Shown in pieces: positions 57,074 through 64,000 of a DNA stretch of 64,000 nucleotides (positions are counted from its first letter, which is position 1; every line of letters begins with the position of its first letter). Location: assembly GCA_039000515.1 (NCBI GenBank), contig JBCFYV010001001.1, positions 6,189,993-6,253,992 on the forward strand, read 5' to 3'. The position numbers and the translations under genes are program-made. The DNA comes from Timema cristinae. Its lineage: Eukaryota > Arthropoda > Insecta > Phasmatodea > Timematidae. Below the pieces are notes generated by a model, which worked only from the letters and a program-made list of their open reading frames with translations, was not told the origin of the DNA and did not search any database.

Positions 57074-57342
57074 ATTATTATTATTAGCACCGCGTCTTAC
57101 TACCCATTCGGGTTATACGCACTTACGCTAATGTGTAATGGTAGGGTGATTGTGAGATGAAATGGAGGACCTACAGTTTAACGTGGAATCCGAACCACGC
57201 TGGAGGCCTGGCATTCCCCACATTCACAAGATGTCTTGTCAGAGGTGAAGGAAGGGTTTGGTAATCAGATAAATCTTTGCCGGGACCGAGGATTGAACCC
57301 GCGCCGCCAGCATAGAAGTCTGACACCTAACCCCTAGACCAG
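57074..57342 (-). mobile_element. SINE family B, near full length, reverse
   Basis: CACCGCGTCTTACTACCCAT at the tail through ACACCTAACCCCTAGACCA at the A box end. Nested in the foldback-type element. Confidence 0.92.
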
Positions 57343-57525
57343 TTTTAGAGTAGCTTGAATAAGAGTAATCATTCCGACTGAGTGGATTGGGCTGATAGTT
57401 ACCACCCTTATGATTTTTACATCTAACTTTTACACTAATGCGGGATTATTTCATCTTAACTTAGCTCTTTATTTTAACATATTAATAAACCTGGTGCTAA
57501 CGCAACATCAACAAAATATTCTTAG

Positions 57526-57722
57526 CTTCGATGGTTGATGGTCTAAAGCGTCATTCTCAAAATAGACTGGACTGTCAATGACGGGAATATCAGGCTTCAA
57601 ATCCAGCTGGGTGTATGGAGGGTGATATTTCATTAATGGTTTACATTCTCCCTACAGGAAAATGAGAGCACATATCCTATAATAACAACATTTCTTCTTT
57701 AATCCATTAGTGCAATTAGAAT
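57526..57722 (+). mobile_element. SINE family A, diverged
   Basis: TCGATGGTTGATGGTCTAA head, ACTGTCAATGACGGGAATAT, middle and start of the tail. Confidence 0.7.
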
Positions 57723-57731
57723 TTTTTTTTG

Positions 57732-57910
57732 TAGCACTGTGTCTTACCACCTGTTTGGGTTATACGCGTATTTACTAATTACGTTAATGTGTTGAGAATG
57801 AGGAAGATTAAATTTATATATAGTGCACCTGAATTTGCGTGGTGGCAGGGTGGAAAACCTTTTAAGAAAAATCACCCTCACTGTACCTGGCAGAATCGAA
57901 CCCTGATCAT
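57732..57910 (-). mobile_element. SINE family A, reverse, tail-to-tail with previous
   Basis: GCACTGTGTCTTACCACCTG tail, TGAATTTGCGTGGTGGCAGG middle, reverse B box (AGAATCGAACCC). Confidence 0.75.
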
Positions 57911-58709
57911 AAGCTACCAACTTAGTTTCTGGCAGTTGCTCTTTATATAAAATTTTATTTCATCTTGTTAGTTCTTAAAGTATTATTTTACCATTTATAA
58001 CAAAAAGTTTGTCTACTTTCCTCAGATCCGATAACTCGTTTCATTCAGAGAAACATTCTTTATTTTCAGATACCATATTGTATGTATCAAAACCTATTAT
58101 TTATTTGAAATTATAACTAAACTAGTGTTAGAAAATATGTTTTGAAGAGTGCAATGTGTAAGTAAATTATTAAAATTACAAACACGATGGTTTAAGTTTA
58201 TACACATATAAGTGGATCTCACCCTTTTGGGGCTAGTTAAATCTAGGGTGTCGGGAGGGCAGCAATTTCTAGGAGGATCCAGACCATCCTTATACCCAAC
58301 TTTCTATGCCCATGTTTATCACTTTGTTAGTTTTGAAATAACTTGTCTGTCACTTGAGCCACTCTTAACTGGCTCGATGTTTGTCGAGCAGTTGGTCCTC
58401 TCGTGTCGACCGCTTGGCTGTCTATCACTTTGTACTCTTATATGGGAGCTTGTCTATCACATGGTCCAGCTCGTGTCGATCACTTGGTCCATGTCGTTTC
58501 TGCGTGTCTAGCAGTTGGTCTTTTTACAGATTTGTTCTCTTGTGTCGATCGCTTGGTTGTCTATCACTTTGTACTCCTATACTTGAGCTTGTCTAGCAGT
58601 TGGTCCAAGTCGTGTCGGCCACTTGACCCACCCAGCCTTCCAAATATTTTTTTATAGCTTGTCGAGCAGTTTGTTGTCTAGCAGTTTGTATGGTGCCAGC
58701 CCGGCGACT

Positions 58710-59717
58710 ATCATGTTGAGTTTCCAGTCACTAATCACGAGCGCGTCGGTTAGCAAACAGCGGACCGCTATTGAAATACATCAGCTGTGACGCACAAGCT
58801 ATTGGTTGGTAACTTAGGTTTTACTCGCGTCACCTTTTGAGTCTGGATTGAGTAGCTCTGTGGGCGAAAGGCCTTAATGTTTCTATTCTTCACACATTCG
58901 TCTACAACATTTACATGGCCTACTGACCTTTTGATCCAACCAAGCTTCCATAGTTATATTTGCTTCGTCATTCGATCCACAGTCATACACTCGATAACCA
59001 ACGTAATTGGTTTCTTTCACATTAGTCTTTTGTTGTACACATTTCTATGAATGTGAGTGCAAATATCACATAAATAGTATATTAATTAATTATAAGATGG
59101 TAAGAAAATCGGACTGTGTATTCAACAGGATAGAAAATCGCTAAAAACGCAAGGATTAAAAGTTAACACAAGTCACAGTAATCGTATATCGCCCGTCATG
59201 GAATACATTTCCATTAATTTAAGTTGCCTAACCATTTCGTATAATATAAAATTATTAGACTATGAACTCATAAGTACGTCGGTCAATGACTTATTAATGG
59301 TGACGGTAAAAAGGGGGGGGGGGGGTACTTGTCCACGTGGCATCGACACAGCTCTGTTGATTAAATAAATTAGTCATTGTCGATAAAACAAATACTTGAG
59401 CTTAGTGTCTTCAGGCAATGTTGTGTTGTATAGCTCGTGTGTCATTAGACACAACTATTGTGTGACCATGATGACAAAAAAAAAGTGTGTTTTACACACA
59501 TCATGCAGCCTATGCTAATTAATTGTAACTAGTTATGGCATATATCCACAGCTGTCGGCCATTGGGGTACAACTACAATTTTCTTCTATACTCCGATTTT
59601 GTTGAGAAGCCCGTTCTGGGAGGCCTTATTTCGTATCAGAATCCCATTGTAAAGTACCATCTTGGTAAGGTTCTGGTACGAAATATGGCCTTCCGGAGCG
59701 GAATTTCCATTAACACG
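58710..59717. other. Unassigned sequence with G-run and inverted repeat
   Basis: A (G)13-class run at 59312-59326. Arms GGCCTTATTTCGTATCAGAA (59622-59641) and TTCTGGTACGAAATATGGCC (59671-59690) pair at 18 of 20 positions. Confidence 0.55.
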
Positions 59718-59855
59718 GGTATAATGAGTGTGGTTTTTCTACGTGCAAATGCGGATACACGGGCTTTAATTTAAATTCAACCTTCATAATCCCTGGCACA
59801 TTAGCGTAATTGGTAGTCTACATATGCCTCAAACGGGTAGTAAGTAATACGCAGT
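59718..59855 (+). mobile_element. SINE family A, 3' part only
   Basis: GTGCAAATGCGGATACACGG, CACATTAGCGTAATTGGTAG and AAACGGGTAGTAAGTAATAC. Confidence 0.65.
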
Positions 59856-59877
59856 GACCAAAAAATAAATTATGTTA

Positions 59878-60035
59878 ATGGTATATGGATGATGATTACA
59901 GGTAGAATTTAGAGGAAATATACCCGCATCTGCGTGAAGGGATAGAGGGAAACTATTTAGGGGGAGGAAAAAAACCTAGCTATATACGGGCGAGATTCGA
60001 ACCTCCCCATCTCCAGCAAAACAGTCTAGATGAGA
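59878..60035 (-). mobile_element. SINE family A, reverse, partial
   Basis: ACCCGCATCTGCGTGAAGG and a reverse B box (GATTCGAACC). Confidence 0.65.
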
Positions 60036-60611
60036 TTCAAGTAACGTGATTTGTTAATACTTTCTGAAAGCGAAAGAACATCCATTAAAAACTAAAAAAA
60101 CACACTATGTAATTTACGATAGCAGTGCCGGCTCGCGACTTTGTAGGATGGAGAATTTGGGGATTCCCCCCCTCCATGGGTTGACTTGTAATTGTTTTGT
60201 TCCCCTTGTATTAGTTTAGTTTTGTTTGCTTAGTCCAGAGTGAAAGAACAGCGAGACTCAGAACTCTTACTTCGAGCATTCAGACAAAGGATGTTTGTCT
60301 TTACGTGTTCCAGCCTTCACAGGCAGGGTTTACTGTGTGTATTACATCTGGTGTGGTGATTAAGATGTTAGAATTCGCGGAATCAGTTAGGTATAAAGTA
60401 TAAGCTACAGCTTTGTGATGTGGAAAATAAAAGCTACAATAACCGATTACTTTGAAACAAAGATACTTTTTTTCTTTCAAAATTATGATATATTATGTCT
60501 ACATTGAAAAATGAGAACTAAAAAACTTATCAAAATTTATAAACAATGAAGGTGTATGAAAAAGCAGAAATTATTATCCCCTTAGAATTTTTTTTTTAGT
60601 AATTATTTTTT
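60036..60611. other. Unassigned sequence
   Basis: Nothing recognised. Confidence 0.6.
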
Positions 60612-60932
60612 TTCGCAGTAGACTAGACTACCAATGACAGAAAGATTGCGATTCAAATCTTGGTCGGGTGTATTGAGGGTGTTTTTGAAGAAGTTTGAGA
60701 TGTCTCAGGACGGGGTCGAATGGCGAGCTTACGTTCTGGAGGCCATAAACTTCCGAGTTCCCCAAGGCCACATAGGTAGATAGTACCAGGAGTACCTACC
60801 AATGCTGCTTTTCCTACGTGTTTTTTGTATTACTCCTCCACGCGAATGCGGGTACATTTCTCTAATTTATATCTTCCTCATCGGTGTAAATGTGAGATTG
60901 GCCCGGACAGGTAGTAAGACGCGGCGCAGAGG
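60612..60932 (+). mobile_element. SINE family A, interrupted
   Basis: Left part with CGATTCAAATCTTGGTCGGG and right part with CACGCGAATGCGGGTACATT and AGGTAGTAAGACGCGG, separated by a foreign stretch of about 110 bases (about 60690-60800). Confidence 0.7.
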
Positions 60933-61471
60933 AAATAATAAACAACTGATGCAAAAAGGTGATAAGGATGGGTTTACCTTGTTTTTAATTAGATGTAATT
61001 ATGTTATTTATTGGTTTTAAATTCAGATTTAAGAAAAATGAAGGTGAGCTAGGCTCTCTGTTGTTTTAACAAGGTTGGAACAAGCTAGAGGAAAACCTTT
61101 CTTTAAGCCAGTCAACACTTACTTCACTCCCAGTCGCCAGAACATGAGCGACAAGGTCGTAAGATTGTCAGATTTTTAGACACCTTGATGTAACAGCATC
61201 AGCGGCATCCCTCCCCCTACCTCAAGACATTTTTATATATTTAAAAATTTGAGTTGGAAACTGTCAAAATATAAATTTAATAAGTAATGACTTGAAGAAA
61301 ACCTTGACCGAAGCAGAGATACACACAGGAACTTGTTTCGGTTGTAATGGCTTTATTTAATATACAAGAAGATAATCAAACAATAAAAGAAACAACAGTT
61401 CACCGTATAAAGTAGCATATAAGTATACTTTTGTTTGTCTCTCATTTTGATGCAAACTATTATTACGGTAG
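60933..61471. other. Unassigned sequence
   Basis: Nothing recognised. Confidence 0.6.
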
Positions 61472-61690
61472 GTCACGGCACAGATTTATCTGATTTCCAA
61501 ACCCTTCCTTCACCTCTGACAAGACATCTTGTGAATGTGGGGAATGCCAGGCCTCCACCGTGGTTCGGATTCCACGTTAACCTGTAGGTCCTCCATTTCA
61601 TCTCACAATCACCCTACCATTACACATTAGTGTAAGTGCGTATAACCCGAACGGGTAGTAAGACGCGGTGCTAATAATAATAATAATATT
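61472..61690 (+). mobile_element. SINE family B, 5'-truncated
   Basis: Begins in the middle (GGCACAGATTTATCTGATTT); core and tail intact to TAGTAAGACGCGGTGC and (AAT)n. Confidence 0.92.
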
Positions 61691-61814
61691 TCGGTAGTTT
61701 TTTTCAATTTGGAAAATTTCAGAGGCACTTTTAAGTTTGAATGTGTATGTATCATAACGGTATAACTTTTGATATTGTCGTAAATGTTGCCTATAAATTC
61801 AAGATTACTACTTT

Positions 61815-62025
61815 TTAGCAGCGTGGGTTACAACCCGTTCGAGCTGTACACATATATACTAATTACGATAATGTGTTGGGGATGAGAAAGGTTGTATTTT
61901 GAGTAAGTGTACCCACATTTGCGTATAGACAGAGTGTAAAACAATTTAGTTAAAACCAACCGAGATTAGAACCGCGATCCACCCATCATCAGTAGTCCCA
62001 GTCTATTGGAAGAGCGACTCTATAA
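61815..62025 (-). mobile_element. SINE family A, reverse, diverged
   Basis: CAACCCGTTCGAGCTGTAC tail, ACCCACATTTGCGTATAGAC middle, decayed head. Confidence 0.7.
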
Positions 62026-62334
62026 GAACCACATTGAAAATTAAAAATAGTTCCGTTCCACCTTGGTACCCTATTATTACAAAAACAAAACATTTGGACC
62101 TTATATACTTTTTTTTTTTACCAGATATCTTATAAACCTTTTATTTGTATGCATCAGCGAGGGTGTGAATGTTGGTCTTTAAATCTTGTGCCGAGTCACT
62201 TTCATAATAATATTGACGAAATGTGTGTACGTCGAGACTTTTCCATGTGAGAAAACAACTGTTAGTATATTTACGTATGTGCTCACAAACATTGCACATA
62301 TTTGATGCGCAAATTCAATAAATATTGGGATTAT

Positions 62335-62510
62335 GACAACGAGGAGATCGGGGGTCGGATCCCGGTTGGGTCTACTGAGAAAGTTTCTTCTTAGACGGTT
62401 TTCCACTCTCCTTCCATGAAAATGCGGGTAAATTACCTCTAAAAAGCTTCCTTCCTCAACCTTACTCTATTATAGCAATTAGCATACATGCATGTAACCT
62501 CGACACGCTG
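62335..62510 (+). mobile_element. SINE family A, partial
   Basis: GGAGATCGGGGGTCGGATCC (B box region), GAAAATGCGGGTAAATTACC middle. Confidence 0.65.
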
Positions 62511-63590
62511 ATAAAATAACTTTTGGGAATTGATCCCTGTTGAAAAAAATATTACAAATTTGGTACACCAACCTCACATTTTACAAAATTATGCCACATT
62601 CCCAAATGTATATCTATGACGTTTATAAAAATAATGTGGTTGCATTGCATGGAGGTTCATCCTATGTATAGTCCATGTGCCAGTAGAGCTTATAAATGAT
62701 AATATGGGGGTACCCAATTTCCTCCATACCACAAACTCCTTAGTGCCTAAGGAAGGCGAAAAAATGTGATTGTCATCCAGATGTACAACTTTTCAAAATG
62801 GCAACCAATCAACGATGGCGCCCACCCAGAATCACAAAAAAGACCATTAATCTAGCTATAGTTATCGGACTGAGACAATTCTTTTTTTATGTTATATTAT
62901 AATTTATTTGTAATGTTTCATTAGTAGCATGACCTAGAAAGCATTTTTTTATATTAGGTTTTTAGATTTTTGAAATCTAACCACTGGGCGGACAAGTTTA
63001 TTTCTTCTACAGTTATTCAAAAAATGTTAGAGATATGGTAAAGTTGATAATAATAATTATAAGCATTACAAAAAAATTAAGCTATAATATAAACAAGGAA
63101 TTGTCTCAGTCTGATAACTACAGCCGTAGCTTTGCTTTAGGCCATGCGGCTATATTATGGTTTTATTTAATGTGTTTTCTGTTTATTTACAATCTTGAGA
63201 AGGTCAAATTATCACCCCCAAATTTATCAACTTAGGCCCCCCCCCCTCTCCACCATATCTAGCTTTTTCCAGAATGGGTCAAGCAGTTAAAATAATCATA
63301 TATAGCAGAAAGTTTAAGTGTTTGTTTTATTGTCTTGATTTTTAAGTAATCTAGATGCCAGGTCAATAAAAATTTAGTTGGGCATTAGTGACTATACCTC
63401 TCTTTTTAAATAGGAAGTATTTTCTCTCTTCCCATATTTTAGTGTTTAGACTTTATACTTTGAACATTGATTTGCAATGTGTTTCTTGTATCAGCGATTC
63501 TGACCTTCGTTTTTTTCCTAAGAGCCATTAGCCATAAGCAATCAATGATAAGGTCTTGCCTTAGTCGTATATTTAAAAATAATCAACAAT
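62511..63590. other. Unassigned AT-rich sequence
   Basis: No recognised feature; a C-run at 63237-63246. Confidence 0.6.
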
Positions 63591-63597
63591 AACAAGT

Positions 63598-63718
63598 CTA
63601 GCGGGAAATTAAATAATTTTTATCGTTTTTGGCGGGATTTTGTTAATATGAGTTGGCTACAATGAGCACCACTGGACATAAAACGAGACTCCAGTCTATC
63701 GGAGGAAGCCAAGAATAA
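63598..63718 (+). promoter_or_regulatory. Possible E2F-type promoter near the right edge
   Basis: GCGGGAAA (63601-63608) and TTTTTGGCGGGA (63626-63637) fit E2F binding sites, 18 bases apart. An ATG at 63662 opens a frame of only 18 codons (MSTTGHKTRLQSIGGSQE), so any gene would need splicing or another start. No family recognised; the window ends soon after. Confidence 0.25.
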
Positions 63719-64000
63719 ACAGCAGCCAAGCTTGTTACGACCATCCAATAATAGAGGATCTGATCAAAGAGAGAGTCAATTCGAACGTGACCTTCGTGGA
63801 CGGAATTGATTGGAAATATCACAGTCGTAGATCATAAGCTTGGTGTCGGCACGTGGAACCGACAGTTTGGTGGTTTATAACGTCGGTCAATTCAATGGAG
63901 AATTACTAAACTACGACTTTCATATGAATCCCCTTAGGTCATATCCATAAACCACTTAGAGCTTTTTATTATGGGCATATCTATAAGCCACTTAGCGCTT

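Larger units (their letters stand above)
56291..58709. mobile_element. Foldback-type element with long modular inverted arms
   Basis: The left arm (56291-56626) and right arm (58345-58709) are inverted copies, about 330-365 bases each. Both outer ends have GCCCGGC and both inner ends AGTTAAGAGTGG. The arms are chains of 16-18-base modules with CGACACGAG, TGATAGACAACC and CAACTGCTAGACAA. Between the arms are a 42-base tandem array (56712-57055) and three SINEs. This layout resembles foldback elements of Drosophila. Confidence 0.65.

Overview
This is a window of an AT-rich, repeat-laden animal genome, most likely an arthropod. One large intron-rich gene on the minus strand can be read almost completely: carnitine O-palmitoyltransferase 1 (CPT1), the outer-mitochondrial-membrane enzyme that commits long-chain acyl-CoA to beta-oxidation. 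Fifteen coding positions (sixteen coding exons, because position 10 exists in two versions) lie between 40618 (start codon) and 3042 (end of stop codon). Joined, they give a 771- or 773-residue protein with no frame break, which is the normal size for CPT1. The arthropod assignment rests on wording of the protein that I recognise as insect/crustacean-like, and on the pair of alternative exons at the site where, from memory, Drosophila CPT1 (whd) also has alternative exons. It is an inference, and I cannot name the class or species.

Layout: 1-3041 is downstream flank with a palindromic MITE and a LINE tail. 3042-40638 is the CPT1 gene. Its introns (0.4 to 8 kb) hold nearly every kind of arthropod repeat: two tRNA-derived SINE families that share one 3' tail, a third unrelated SINE, RTE-like LINE ends with GAT-type tails, a possible Penelope-like fragment, hAT, pogo-like and piggyBac-type DNA transposons, several MITE families and a GC-rich LTR-like block. 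Several are nested, which gives relative ages. 40639-49560 is upstream flank with SINEs, two hAT-like MITEs and one well-formed candidate exon (47167-47248). 49564-51571 and 52808-54409 are two unrelated satellite arrays. 56291-58709 looks like a foldback element whose long inverted arms are built of short modules. 58710-64000 is mostly degraded SINEs and unassigned sequence, with E2F-like sites near the right edge that could mark a neighbouring promoter.

The most interesting biology is in CPT1. The catalytic histidine lies in a 26-base microexon, and the next exon, which supplies the following Asp, comes in two alternative forms. Skipping both forms would create a TGA codon exactly at the junction. 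Apart from CPT1, the only coding material I can support is transposon-derived (a broken hAT transposase, LINE and possible Penelope remnants, and a reduced two-exon piggyBac ORF). No true tRNA, rRNA or CRISPR array was found.
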